Below are positions 19,766 through 29,875 of a DNA stretch of 33,096 nucleotides, piece after piece. Origin of the DNA: Gammaproteobacteria bacterium. Lineage in GTDB: Bacteria; Pseudomonadota; Gammaproteobacteria; Pseudomonadales; Pseudohongiellaceae. Numbering within the stretch: position 1 is the first letter of the stretch; every line of letters starts with the position of its first letter. The notes under the pieces were generated by a model. The model was not told the DNA's origin, ran no database searches, and worked only from the letters and a program-made list of their open reading frames with translations. Made by a program: the position numbers and the translations under genes. Location: NCBI GenBank assembly GCA_016764875.1, contig JAESQX010000032.1, positions 1-33,096 on the forward strand. Direction: 5' to 3'.

Positions 19766-22300
19766 ATGAGGGCTATTTCCAAAATTGGGGTTGGCACCAC
19801 TGGCGCGGCCATTTTTATCATAGGCATCGCCGTCTGGGGAGTAAGCACAACATACAGCCCGGCCCATGGGGCGTCCTCCTCGGCAGAACCGTTCGCGGCT
19901 TCTGATATGCAGGACGTGGTGAATTCTTATTGCCTTTCCTGCCACAATGATGCGCTGGCCACCGGCAATTTTTCCCTGCAGAGCATCGACTTTAACAACC
20001 CTGGCAATCATGCCGAGGCATTGGAAAAAGTAGTTAAAAAATTGCGGGCTCACATGATGCCACCGTCGGATATGCCGCGTCCGCCCTTCGAAACCTACGA
20101 AATAATGACCACCTGGCTGGAAACTGAACTTGATCAAGCCTGGGCAGCGAATCCGAATCCAGGGCGAATAACACCGCTGCACCGGATGAATCGCTATGAA
20201 TACAACAATACTGTTAACGACTTGCTGGGTCTCGATGCTGACGTAATGGCACTGCTACCGGGGGATCCAACGGCAGATGGCAGTTTCGATAACATAGCGT
20301 CAGCTCTGCCTTTTTCCACGGCGCACATGGAACGCTACATGTCTGTTGCCCGCCAACTGACTCGCCTGGCTACCGGTTTGGCACCACTTAATCCCACTGT
20401 TACAACGTACGAAATTCCCCTGTATATGAACCAGAACTGGAGACAGAGTGACGACATGCCCTTTGGTTCTCGTGGAGGAATTGGGATAACCCATAATTTT
20501 CCGGTAGACGGTGAGTACATGGTACGGGTTCACCTCGAAACCAACTACCAGGACTACATCAAGGGACTGGGATGGCCGCAGCAACTGGAAGTGCGCCTTG
20601 ACGGGCGTTTGCTGGAACGATTTTCCATTGGTGGTGAGGCTCCTGGAACCCCTACACCACTGAGCTTTAGTGGCACCGGTGAGCCCGGCACTATCGACTG
20701 GGAACAATACATGATTACCGAGGCGGGAGAAGGTCTGGAAGTTCGGATTCCGGTGCAGGCGGGGCCAAGGTTGGTAACCGTATCCTATGTAAGGCAGCAA
20801 CTGGAGCCGGAAGGCGTTCCACAGCCGGTTCAGGGGGGAAGGCTGCGTGCCAATAGCGAAGCCTATCTCGATAATCAGAAGGTTCACGCAGTGGAAATCG
20901 GTGGGCCTTATACGTCGGTTTCCGCTTACAGCGACTCACCCAGCCGGCAAAAAATATTTTCCTGCTATCCACAGCAGCAGGCTGAAGAGCAGGCCTGTGC
21001 CAACGATATTCTGTCAGGCATGGCGCGACGTGCTTATCGACGTTCGGTGACTGAAGATGATATGCAGTTACTGCTCGAATTTTTCAGCCGGGGCCGTGAA
21101 CAGGGAGGTAGTTTCGACGCCGGGATTCAGTTTGCATTGGAGTACATGCTTAGCGACCCTGACTTTTTGATCCGCAGTTACAGCGATCCAGCGGATCTGG
21201 CGGCAGGTGAAGTTTTTGAACTCAGTAATCTGGAACTGGCTTCACGGCTGGCATTCTTTCTATGGAGTGCCGCACCTGATGATACCTTGCTGGAACTGGC
21301 AGAACAGGGACAGCTTACTGATCCGGTTATTTACGAGCAGCAGGTTCGTCGAATGTTGGCGGACTCCCGTGGTGTTTCAACTCTGGTGGAAGACTTTGCC
21401 GCCCAATGGTTAAATCTGCGACGCCTGGATGAAGTACAGGTTAATTCAGTGGTATTTCCCAATTATGATATGAGCCTGATTGAGGCATTTGGTCAGGAAA
21501 CCCAATTGTTTATTGCTGATACTCTGGAGTCCGATACCAGCGTGATGGAGCTTCTGGGTGCAAACTACACTTATTTGAACGAGCGGCTCGCCAACCATTA
21601 TGGAGTGGAAGGAATCTATGGCAGTCGGTTCCGTAAAGCAACATTACCGAATTCCAACCAACGCGGCGGATTACTGGCTCAGGGTGCGTTGCTCACAGTA
21701 ACTTCCTATCCGGGGCGAACTTCTCCGGTGCTGCGGGGGAAATGGCTGCTGGATAACATGCTGGGCACGCCGCCACCACCACCACCAGCTAACGTACCTA
21801 TCCTGCCAGATGCTGAAGAGGGAGAAGTGCCTACTTCAATCCGTGAAAGGCTGGCCCGTCACAGGCAGGATCCGATTTGCTTTACCTGCCATACGGTCAT
21901 CGATCCCATAGGTTTCGCTCTTGAAAATTTTGATGTGATTGGTGGTTGGCGCGATTTTGATGAAGTGGGAAATCCGGTTGATCCTAACGGGAAATATCCA
22001 GGTGGGGTGGAGTTTACAGGATACGCAGATCTACGTGACTGGATGCTTGGTAGGCCGCAACGTTTCGCCCACACACTGACGGAAAAATTAATGACTTATG
22101 CCCTGGGGCGTCGGGTCGACTACTATGATCAACCCATGGTTCGACAAATTGTACGGGATGCGGAGGCTGAGAATTACAGCTGGTCTTCACTGGTTTTGGG
22201 CATAGTGGAAAGCCCGGCATTTTTAATGAGTATCACTAGTTCTGATACTTCCGTAGCAGGGAATGGGGTAGGCAGTAGTACCCGAAACACAACTGAATAA
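19766..22300 (+). CDS. DUF1592 domain-containing secreted protein with CxxCH motifs (planctomycete-type cytochrome-like family)
   Basis: CLSCHNDA near the N-terminus, LHRMNRYEYNNTVNDLLGL, GTPPPPPPANVPIL, ICFTCHTVIDPIGFALENFDVIGGWR. Confidence 0.9.
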   Translation: MRAISKIGVGTTGAAIFIIGIAVWGVSTTYSPAHGASSSAEPFAASDMQDVVNSYCLSCHNDALATGNFSLQSIDFNNPGNHAEALEKVVKKLRAHMMPPSDMPRPPFETYEIMTTWLETELDQAWAANPNPGRITPLHRMNRYEYNNTVNDLLGLDADVMALLPGDPTADGSFDNIASALPFSTAHMERYMSVARQLTRLATGLAPLNPTVTTYEIPLYMNQNWRQSDDMPFGSRGGIGITHNFPVDGEYMVRVHLETNYQDYIKGLGWPQQLEVRLDGRLLERFSIGGEAPGTPTPLSFSGTGEPGTIDWEQYMITEAGEGLEVRIPVQAGPRLVTVSYVRQQLEPEGVPQPVQGGRLRANSEAYLDNQKVHAVEIGGPYTSVSAYSDSPSRQKIFSCYPQQQAEEQACANDILSGMARRAYRRSVTEDDMQLLLEFFSRGREQGGSFDAGIQFALEYMLSDPDFLIRSYSDPADLAAGEVFELSNLELASRLAFFLWSAAPDDTLLELAEQGQLTDPVIYEQQVRRMLADSRGVSTLVEDFAAQWLNLRRLDEVQVNSVVFPNYDMSLIEAFGQETQLFIADTLESDTSVMELLGANYTYLNERLANHYGVEGIYGSRFRKATLPNSNQRGGLLAQGALLTVTSYPGRTSPVLRGKWLLDNMLGTPPPPPPANVPILPDAEEGEVPTSIRERLARHRQDPICFTCHTVIDPIGFALENFDVIGGWRDFDEVGNPVDPNGKYPGGVEFTGYADLRDWMLGRPQRFAHTLTEKLMTYALGRRVDYYDQPMVRQIVRDAEAENYSWSSLVLGIVESPAFLMSITSSDTSVAGNGVGSSTRNTTE

Positions 22301-22380
22301 GACGCGCCAGAATGGCCTTGAAAGGGCCAGCTGGTGAATATTTTACCTTCGCATGATGGCAAAGGGTTAAAAAGAGAGGC

Positions 22381-23733
22381 GTGAACGAAATGAAGAACAG
22401 GACTCAAACGGTTAATTTTGTTACCGGCAAGGCGATTTCCAGACGCGCTGTTCTGCGGGGCGCTGGAGCGGCTCTGGCGCTTCCGATGCTGTCCGCCATG
22501 ACACCGGCCTTTGCCAAAGGTGGGGGGCCGGCACCGATTCATCGATTCCAGACTGTCTATGTGCCAAATGGTATGGCCATGGACTATTGGACGCCCAAGA
22601 AGTTCGGGCGCGATTTTGAGATTACCCCGATTTTAAAACCGCTGGCTAAGTTCAAGGAACAGATGCTGGTGTTATCAGGACTCAATGCGAACTGGAATGT
22701 AGCTCACGCGGGTGCCGGGGGCTCCTTTCTGACCGGTGTTACCCACGGCGGGCGCAACGAGGTTGAAATTCTGGCTGATATATCACTGGATCAGCTGCTT
22801 GCCGAGAAGCTTGGCAAACAGACTCAATTGTCATCACTTGAGCTTTCTATGGACGCGCCGGCTCTCGCCGGTGCCTGTACGGTTAACCTGAGTTGTGTTT
22901 ATACCCATACTCTCTCCTGGCGTGGCCCAACAGAGCCTCTGCCAATGGATCACAATCCACGGTCTGTATTTGAGCGCCTGTTCGGCGATAGTGGTAGTAC
23001 GGCCCGTAATGTGAGGGAAGACAGACTAAGGCAACAAAGCAGTATTCTCGATGCGGTGCTGGATAAATTATCAAGCATGGAGAATAAGCTTGGTGCTGAG
23101 GACCGCCACTTGATGAACAGCTATACAGAATCGGTTCGAAATGTAGAGCGACGTATTGAGAAAGCCGAGGAACAGATTGATATGGAATTGCCGGAGATTG
23201 CGCAACCCCCTGGAGTGCCACCGGATTATGCTGAGCATATGGAGATCATGCAGGATCTACAGGTACTGGCTCTGCAAACAGACTTAACTCGCGTCATCAC
23301 TTTCATGATGAGTAAGGAGCAAAGTGCGCGGCCTTACCCACAGATTGACGTACCAGATGCTCATCATCCGCTGTCCCATCACAATAATAATTCACAGCTG
23401 GTAGAAAAGATGTCCAGAATTAATACCTACCACACAACACTGTTTGCCAGTTATCTCAATAAGCTTGCTGCGATCGAGGAAGGGGACAGCAATTTGCTTG
23501 ATAATATGACGATTCTTTACGGTGCCGGTCTTTCCAACAGTACGGTTCACTCGGGGACGGGTCTACCATTGTTGCTGATGGGTGGTGGAGCTGGCTGGCT
23601 GAAAGGCGGCCAGCACTTGGAATATAAGAATCAGCCGACAATGGCAGATTTGCATCTGACAATAATGGATAAATTCAATTATCCAATAGACAAAATTGGT
23701 GGCAGCACCGCCCCGCTTCCCATCGCAGTATAG
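22381..23733 (+). CDS. DUF1552 domain-containing protein with Tat-like signal
   Basis: ISRRAVLRGAGAALALPMLSAM twin-arginine leader; VYVPNGMAMDYWTPKKFGRDFEITPILKPL...VLSGLNANWNVAHAGAGGSFLTG. Confidence 0.88.
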   Translation: MNEMKNRTQTVNFVTGKAISRRAVLRGAGAALALPMLSAMTPAFAKGGGPAPIHRFQTVYVPNGMAMDYWTPKKFGRDFEITPILKPLAKFKEQMLVLSGLNANWNVAHAGAGGSFLTGVTHGGRNEVEILADISLDQLLAEKLGKQTQLSSLELSMDAPALAGACTVNLSCVYTHTLSWRGPTEPLPMDHNPRSVFERLFGDSGSTARNVREDRLRQQSSILDAVLDKLSSMENKLGAEDRHLMNSYTESVRNVERRIEKAEEQIDMELPEIAQPPGVPPDYAEHMEIMQDLQVLALQTDLTRVITFMMSKEQSARPYPQIDVPDAHHPLSHHNNNSQLVEKMSRINTYHTTLFASYLNKLAAIEEGDSNLLDNMTILYGAGLSNSTVHSGTGLPLLLMGGGAGWLKGGQHLEYKNQPTMADLHLTIMDKFNYPIDKIGGSTAPLPIAV

Positions 23734-23745
23734 AAAGGATTTACC

Positions 23746-25134
23746 ATGATTACCCGTTGGCGAAATTTGTTTCTCATTGGCTCCTTGCTATTTGCAACCC
23801 AAGGCATCAGCCAGAATATGCCACCCCTGGTGGCTGCTGCAAAAAATGCAGACTGGGAAACCGTACAGACATTATTGGCTGATGGGCTGGAGCCTGATGT
23901 AGTCTATGGTGACGGCACATCAGCCTTACATTGGGCCAGCTACCGGGATAGCATCACCGGTGCTCAGCATTTGATTGATGCGGGTGCCAATGTCAATGCC
24001 GTAACTGACCTTGGCGTAACGCCATTGTGGCTCGCGGCCGAAAACCGCAATGGTGCTATGACTAAAGTGCTGTTGCAAGCGGGTGCAGATCCTGAGATAG
24101 CACTAGTGTCTGGTGAAACCATTGTGATGACAGCCGCTCAGGCTGGCAACGGAGACATGGTCAGGCAGTTGCTTGCTGCGGGTGCCGACCCCAACGCCGC
24201 TGTGACCAGAGATCAGACCGCACTGATGTGGGCGGCAGGCCAGGGCCACTCTGGCGCGGTTGAAGCATTACTGGATTACAAAGCTGACGTGCATGCCCGG
24301 TCATTGGTGCGAACGCAGTATACCAAGTCAGAAAAAGAACAGGATAGCCATCCTGCCTACAAAGTGTGGATAGAACAGGGAGGCAATACCCCGTTAATAT
24401 TTGCTGCCAGGTCAGGCGATCTGAGATCGGCTCAATTGCTGGTTGAGGCCGGAGCAGGCGTCAATGATTTATCCGCATTCGGTACCAGTCCGGCCATAAT
24501 GGCTGTACATGGAGGAAATGCGGAGCTACTGGAACTTCTGTTGGAAAATGGGGCCGATGCTGATTCAGCAGAAAGTGGCCATACAGCTCTTCACGCCGCG
24601 GTACTGCGTGGGAACTATGAGGCAGTAAAAGTTCTTCTAGATCATGGTGCTAATTTGGAGGCTACGGTACAAGGCGGTACGCCTACGCGTCGACAATCAA
24701 AGGATTACAATTTCCATGATGCCCTTATAGGTTCAACGCCATTATGGCTAGCTGCAAGATTTTCAGAACCACGAATTATGGAAGCACTTCTTGAGGCTGG
24801 CGCCGATCCAATGACGACTAACAATATGCATTATCCAGCGGATAATCGTGGAGAATATTTCATTGCCGAGGAAGGAGAAATCTCCTTGTTAATGGCCGCT
24901 GTGGGCATGGGTCACCGACGTCTGCGAGTTAGCTGGGGCACTCCTGAGCGACGAGCTGGTCAAACTCAGACTGCGGAGTCCCTGGTTCTCGATTCTGTTA
25001 AGATTGCAGTTCAGGCAGGCGTAAATCTAAATCTGGAAGACGCATCGGGAGAAACTACTCTCGAATATGCCAAAGATCGTGAGTACGAATCCGTGGTGTC
25101 GTTTCTGCTTCAAGCAGGTGCCACAGAGAACTAA
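23746..25134 (+). CDS. Exported ankyrin repeat protein
   Basis: Signal-like N-terminus; repeats such as TPLWLAAENRNGAMTKVLLQAGADPE and TALHAAVLRGNYEAVKVLLDHGANLE. Confidence 0.93.
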   Translation: MITRWRNLFLIGSLLFATQGISQNMPPLVAAAKNADWETVQTLLADGLEPDVVYGDGTSALHWASYRDSITGAQHLIDAGANVNAVTDLGVTPLWLAAENRNGAMTKVLLQAGADPEIALVSGETIVMTAAQAGNGDMVRQLLAAGADPNAAVTRDQTALMWAAGQGHSGAVEALLDYKADVHARSLVRTQYTKSEKEQDSHPAYKVWIEQGGNTPLIFAARSGDLRSAQLLVEAGAGVNDLSAFGTSPAIMAVHGGNAELLELLLENGADADSAESGHTALHAAVLRGNYEAVKVLLDHGANLEATVQGGTPTRRQSKDYNFHDALIGSTPLWLAARFSEPRIMEALLEAGADPMTTNNMHYPADNRGEYFIAEEGEISLLMAAVGMGHRRLRVSWGTPERRAGQTQTAESLVLDSVKIAVQAGVNLNLEDASGETTLEYAKDREYESVVSFLLQAGATEN

Positions 25135-25165
25135 ATCTCCCCCGGCAAAAAAACACAGAAATTAT

Positions 25166-25190
25166 CCGGTTTAGCCCAAAGTTAAACCGG
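25166..25190. terminator. Hairpin after the ankyrin gene
   Basis: CCGGTTTA-gcccaaagt-TAAACCGG, 8-bp perfect stem. Confidence 0.5.
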
Positions 25191-25306
25191 CTAGTTGCTG
25201 CTCCTACCTGCGTATTTATCACTTCCTGATTCTGGTATCACGCCGAAAGTTAAGCCATACTCGCTTTCAGAATTCGGGTCATTCTGGCGAGCACTCTTAA
25301 AGAGGT

Positions 25307-25828
25307 TTGATAGTGATAGCTTTACGCATTCAAACAACTTTATGGATAGCATTTCTAGGTTATTACTGCGTGATCAATTATTCTGCAGGCTCCGGTTCCT
25401 GGGATAGTGAGTACGCTACTCAAGTCGCTCTACTTGTTTTTGTCACGGCCGTATTTCCATATTATCTGACGCGATGGCTCACTGGTAACCTGGTTAAATC
25501 GTATTTATGGTTTGAAGCGTTATTTTTGCCAGTTGTATTTTGTGCAATAGGCTATGCCCTTTTCTATTATCTACAGTTGGGCCCGTGGTTCGTTGAGGTC
25601 ACCTTGGTTCAGGTATTACTGCGTAGTTTCTTCCCGGGGATTGTTATCTCAATCCTGCTGTTATTGCCAGTAATGGCGACAAGAGATGATGAACACGTCA
25701 GAGCAGAAGATCGCAGGGTGGAAGATAGAAGAAAAACCCAGCGTAGAGCCAGCAATCAAAGGGAGGCAAGTTGGACCGGAGAACGGCGCAAGATACAGGA
25801 TCGCAGATCGGTAGATCGAAGACGATAA
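25307..25828 (+). CDS. Hypothetical inner-membrane protein with Arg-rich cytoplasmic tail
   Basis: Several hydrophobic segments, then RAEDRRVEDRRKTQRRASNQREASWTGERRKIQDRRSVDRRR; start uncertain (GTG). Confidence 0.6.
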   Translation: MIVIALRIQTTLWIAFLGYYCVINYSAGSGSWDSEYATQVALLVFVTAVFPYYLTRWLTGNLVKSYLWFEALFLPVVFCAIGYALFYYLQLGPWFVEVTLVQVLLRSFFPGIVISILLLLPVMATRDDEHVRAEDRRVEDRRKTQRRASNQREASWTGERRKIQDRRSVDRRR

Positions 25829-25859
25829 CAGGTGCCATCCATCGCTAGAAATACGGACT

Positions 25860-28430
25860 ATGACTGACTCATTAAGTAAAACTTTTGAAGAACTGATTGA
25901 CCTCAAATACCAGCTGTATAACGGCTTGTTTCTGACTTTGCCCCTGGATGCCGTCCAGCAGACAGGTTTGCTGTTACCACTACTTGAAGTCGCCTGCCAC
26001 GAGGGACTTGCCGAGGGTAAGGATCCAGGCACTATCATTGACGATTTTTTTAAAGTTCATAAACCGGATTTCACCGAATCCGAGCGTGCCAATTTTTTGT
26101 TCAAGGTTATCCAGTACGTGGAAAGACAGGTTGTACTGATGGATGCGCTAGAGGATGCGGCCTATTCAAAAATACACCAGGTGGATAAGCTGAATGTACT
26201 GCAGCGGATTCTCGATCGCGTCGAAGCAGATAATCTGGGTGATAAACTGTCTGAAATTCTGCAGAAATTTGGCATAAGGGTAACCCTTACTGCCCATCCA
26301 ACCCAGTTTTATCCAGGGTCTGTACTGGCCATAATCAATGATCTTACCCGGGCTATTTCCCGCGGTGACATTTCAAGTGTCCGCGAAATACTACAACAAT
26401 TGGGTAATACCCCGTTCTTTCAAAAGGACAAGCCGTCCCCCTACGATGAGGCAGTGCTACTGACCTGGTACCTTGGAAATATATTTTATCCGGTAATGGG
26501 CAAAATAGTGGATAAGCTGGCAGAGGGCTACCGGGAGGAAATCAGAAACAACCCCCACATAATGACTATTGGCTTCTGGCCTGGTGGTGACAGAGACGGC
26601 AATCCCTATGTTACGGTCGATACCACACTTCGGGTGGCCGCCAAGTTACGTTATTCCATTGCCGAGTGTTATCACAAGGATATAAGAGAACTGAAACGCC
26701 GACTGACGTTCTCCGGTATCCATAGCAAACTGGAAGAAATAGAGAAAAAGTTACACCAGGAACTTTCCGAGACCAGTCCAGTTTACACTCTGAGTACTTC
26801 TGTGTTTATTGCAGCACTCAACGAGATTGAAGAGATACTGCTCGAAAGACACCAGGGCCTTTACCTTAAACAGCTACGATCATTCCGCCGTAAGGTGAAT
26901 CTTTTCGGTTTTCATTTTGCGAGCCTGGATATTCGTCAGGACAGTCGGGTTATTGGTCGTGCTTTGGACGAAGTGTTTGATCGCAATCCTGCGTTGATTA
27001 ACAGCACATTCAGGGGCGAGATCGAAACCCAGCAGCTTGAGACATTGTTTACCGTAAGGGGCTCGGCCGATATCGATTCATTTTTGGATCCGGTGTTGCA
27101 GGATACCCTGAGATCATTTTCGGTAATCGATGATATTCAATCTGTAAATGGAGAACAGGGATGTCATCGCTACATTATAAGTAATTGTCATGGCCCTGTT
27201 GATATTGCCAGCGCCTATGCTTTGTTTCAGCTTTGCGGATGGAAGGACAAACCCCTTAGTGTGGATATAGTACCTTTGTTTGAATCGGTCAATGACTTGT
27301 ACAAGGCCGGCGATTATATGCAAAGTATTTATGCCAATCGAATCTATCGGCAGCACTTGAGTCGCCGTGGTAATCAGCAGACCATCATGTTGGGATTTTC
27401 AGATGGCACCAAGGACGGTGGTTACCTGATGGCAAACTGGGCAATATATCGTGCCAAGGAAGAACTCACGGCAGTGTCTCGGGCAGCAGGAATAGAAGTC
27501 ATCTTCTTCGACGGGCGGGGTGGTCCGCCGGCCCGGGGTGGTGGCAGTACTTACCTGTTTTATGCCGCCTTGGGCAAGAAAATTGAAAGCGACCAGATTC
27601 AAATGACCGTACAGGGTCAAACTGTCAGCTCCCACTATGGCATCAAACAAGCCGCTCAGCACAATCTGAGTCAATTATTGGCGGCGGGTCTGGAAAATAA
27701 TCTCTATGACCGACCGGAGCGGGAACTTGACGAAGCCCAGCGGCAGTTAATTGAATCCCTGGCTGTGAATAGTTTCGAAAAATATCAGTCTCTTAAACAG
27801 CATGAATTATTTCTGCCCTACCTGGAAGAAATGAGTACGCTGAAATATTACAACATGGCCAACATTGGCAGCCGTCCCGCACGGCGGGGCAATGCCGAAG
27901 AATTACGCTTTGAAGATCTGCGAGCCATTCCTTTTGTTGGTGCCTGGGCGCAACTAAAGCAGAACGTGCCTGGCTATTATGGGCTTGGTAGCGCTCTCAA
28001 AGCGCAGGAACAAGCAGGTCATCTGAATGATTGTATCGCCCTTTACAACGAGTCCGGTTTTTTCCGCGCGCTCATCGCTAACGCTATGCAGAATCTGGCG
28101 AAGTCCAACTTTGAATTGACTCGTTATATGGAGGCGGATGCCAGGTTCGGTGATTTCTGGCGCATGTTGTTCAATGAATACGTATTGACCCGAGATATGG
28201 TTTTGAAAATAGCTTCCCAGCAAGTGTTGCTGGAAGATAATCCGCGGGCCCGGCTCAGCATCGAGCTGCGGGAAAGAATAGTATTACCTCTTTTGATTAT
28301 TCAGCAGGGGGCACTGATGAAATCTCATCAGCTACAGCAGGAAGGAATTGAAAACCAACAGGCGCTGTACGAAAAAATGATCGTCCGGTCGCTCTATGGC
28401 AACATAAATGCTTCGCGCAACTCGGCGTGA
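25860..28430 (+). CDS. ppc: Phosphoenolpyruvate carboxylase (divergent type)
   Basis: LTAHPTQFYPGSVLAII, GFWPGGDRDGNPYVT, GFSDGTKDGGYLMANW, FFDGRGGPPARGGGSTYLF, NIGSRPARRGN. Confidence 0.9.
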   Translation: MTDSLSKTFEELIDLKYQLYNGLFLTLPLDAVQQTGLLLPLLEVACHEGLAEGKDPGTIIDDFFKVHKPDFTESERANFLFKVIQYVERQVVLMDALEDAAYSKIHQVDKLNVLQRILDRVEADNLGDKLSEILQKFGIRVTLTAHPTQFYPGSVLAIINDLTRAISRGDISSVREILQQLGNTPFFQKDKPSPYDEAVLLTWYLGNIFYPVMGKIVDKLAEGYREEIRNNPHIMTIGFWPGGDRDGNPYVTVDTTLRVAAKLRYSIAECYHKDIRELKRRLTFSGIHSKLEEIEKKLHQELSETSPVYTLSTSVFIAALNEIEEILLERHQGLYLKQLRSFRRKVNLFGFHFASLDIRQDSRVIGRALDEVFDRNPALINSTFRGEIETQQLETLFTVRGSADIDSFLDPVLQDTLRSFSVIDDIQSVNGEQGCHRYIISNCHGPVDIASAYALFQLCGWKDKPLSVDIVPLFESVNDLYKAGDYMQSIYANRIYRQHLSRRGNQQTIMLGFSDGTKDGGYLMANWAIYRAKEELTAVSRAAGIEVIFFDGRGGPPARGGGSTYLFYAALGKKIESDQIQMTVQGQTVSSHYGIKQAAQHNLSQLLAAGLENNLYDRPERELDEAQRQLIESLAVNSFEKYQSLKQHELFLPYLEEMSTLKYYNMANIGSRPARRGNAEELRFEDLRAIPFVGAWAQLKQNVPGYYGLGSALKAQEQAGHLNDCIALYNESGFFRALIANAMQNLAKSNFELTRYMEADARFGDFWRMLFNEYVLTRDMVLKIASQQVLLEDNPRARLSIELRERIVLPLLIIQQGALMKSHQLQQEGIENQQALYEKMIVRSLYGNINASRNSA

Positions 28431-28493
28431 TATCGAGGGAGCAGTTGAGAGTATTATTGATCTTGCAGGTTTGCGTTAAATTTTGAGGTTGGT

Positions 28494-28736
28494 ATGTCTG
28501 AGATTGAGTTTTCCAAAGAAGAAGAGCAAGTACTGGTTGAAAAAATCAGAACCTTTTTCGAACAGGAGCTAAACCAGGAACTTGGTCAGTTCGACGCTAA
28601 TTTCCTGCTGAATTTTATTGGCAAAGAAATCGGCTCCTATTTTTACAACCGGGGATTATATGACGCACAGGCAGTAATGCAGAGTCGAATCGACGGGATA
28701 ATGGAAGCGATTTACGAAATTGAAAAAACCGTATAG
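28494..28736 (+). CDS. DUF2164 family protein
   Basis: 80 aa; IEFSKEEEQVLVEKIRTFFEQELNQELGQFDANFLLNFIGKEIGSYFYNRGLYDAQ. Confidence 0.82.
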   Translation: MSEIEFSKEEEQVLVEKIRTFFEQELNQELGQFDANFLLNFIGKEIGSYFYNRGLYDAQAVMQSRIDGIMEAIYEIEKTV

Positions 28737-28852
28737 TTATTACCAGTCAATTTTGGAGTCCCTCCCCACTTTAACAGTTTTAGAACCTCACAATGTTTAC
28801 GCGGGTCGTCTGGGTTCAATTTGTTTATTAGTGCTTTGTCTCATTCGTCTTT

Positions 28853-29845
28853 TTAGTCTGGTAACAAATGGCGGGGAATCATAATTTGTTGCTCCCGGTA
28901 ATAGCGAATTGCTCCCGGGTGTAAAGGAAAGGTTACGCCTTTAAGCGAGTCTTCGAGCCTCATTTCTTTAGTGGCGCTATGGATTTCCTGCAATGTTGCC
29001 AGGTTGTCCCAGAGCATTTTGGTGAACTGATAAACGATTTCTTCATCCACATCATCGCGAACTACCAGTATATTGGGGCTGGAAGCAGTGGTAATCTTTT
29101 CATCCTGGTAAGGGTAAGTGCCCGGCTCCAGATCATAAAATTCCCATAACTTGTTCTTTTGATTAATAGCCTGCAATTCTTCTTCACTGAAACCGAGAAT
29201 CGTCATCTTTTTACCCATCTGGGCATAGGCCTGAGTAATGGCAGCCACTGGCGGACCCGCGGGAATATTCATACCCACAACATTGCCATCCTGGAAAGCG
29301 CTGGCTGAAGCACCGTAGCCCATGTAGGCTATATTGAGTTTTTCAGCGTAGTCGATTCCCAGGGCATCCAAAATATAAAAACCAGTTTGCTCAGCCCCTG
29401 AGTTCCGTGCGCCTATAACATAACGGCGTCCATTCAGCTGATTCAGATCCATCATCGTACCTTCACTCGCCAGTTCAGAAAGCAGCACGAAGTGCTCAAC
29501 GTTGGGCCACAAGGCACTGACACTGCGCAGGTAGGACTGAGGTTTTTTAACAGGCCCTTCACCATCCCAGGCCCATGCGGCAAACACACCCAGGAGAAGG
29601 CCGAACTGTGCCTGCCCATCTCGCATCAGCTTAACGTTTTCCATGGAACCGGCGGAGCTGATGGCGGTGAGGGAGAAATTTTTCTCTTGTTCAGCTGTTA
29701 CCAGCGTAGATAGGGCTACGCCCACTGGATAGAAAGTGCCGCCGGTAGTACCCGTGGTAAGCACATAGGTTCTGCTCGAACCTGCTTGATCTGAACAGGC
29801 CGCGAGCAGTGTTAATAAAAGGAGTGTGGAAATCAGTTGCCGCAA
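28853..29845 (-). CDS. TAXI family TRAP transporter solute-binding protein, lipoprotein form
   Basis: Lipobox LLAAC; YVLTTGTTGGTFYPVGVALSTLV; AISSAGSMENVKLMRDGQAQFGLL. Confidence 0.85.
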   Translation of the reverse strand: MRQLISTLLLLTLLAACSDQAGSSRTYVLTTGTTGGTFYPVGVALSTLVTAEQEKNFSLTAISSAGSMENVKLMRDGQAQFGLLLGVFAAWAWDGEGPVKKPQSYLRSVSALWPNVEHFVLLSELASEGTMMDLNQLNGRRYVIGARNSGAEQTGFYILDALGIDYAEKLNIAYMGYGASASAFQDGNVVGMNIPAGPPVAAITQAYAQMGKKMTILGFSEEELQAINQKNKLWEFYDLEPGTYPYQDEKITTASSPNILVVRDDVDEEIVYQFTKMLWDNLATLQEIHSATKEMRLEDSLKGVTFPLHPGAIRYYREQQIMIPRHLLPD

Positions 29846-29875
29846 ATTACAATCTTCCCGGTTGTTAATAGTCTG

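Noticed and set aside
19673-20182. 169-aa - strand ORF over the DUF1592 start
   Set aside because: Overlaps supported coding sequence on +; no family features.
20300-20887. 195-aa - strand ORF inside the DUF1592 gene
   Set aside because: Antisense to a strongly supported CDS; low-complexity unrecognisable protein.
21770-21810. Proline codon run (CCGCCACCACCACCACCAGCT) as a possible repeat expansion
   Set aside because: GTPPPPPPANVP is a normal conserved motif of this protein family.
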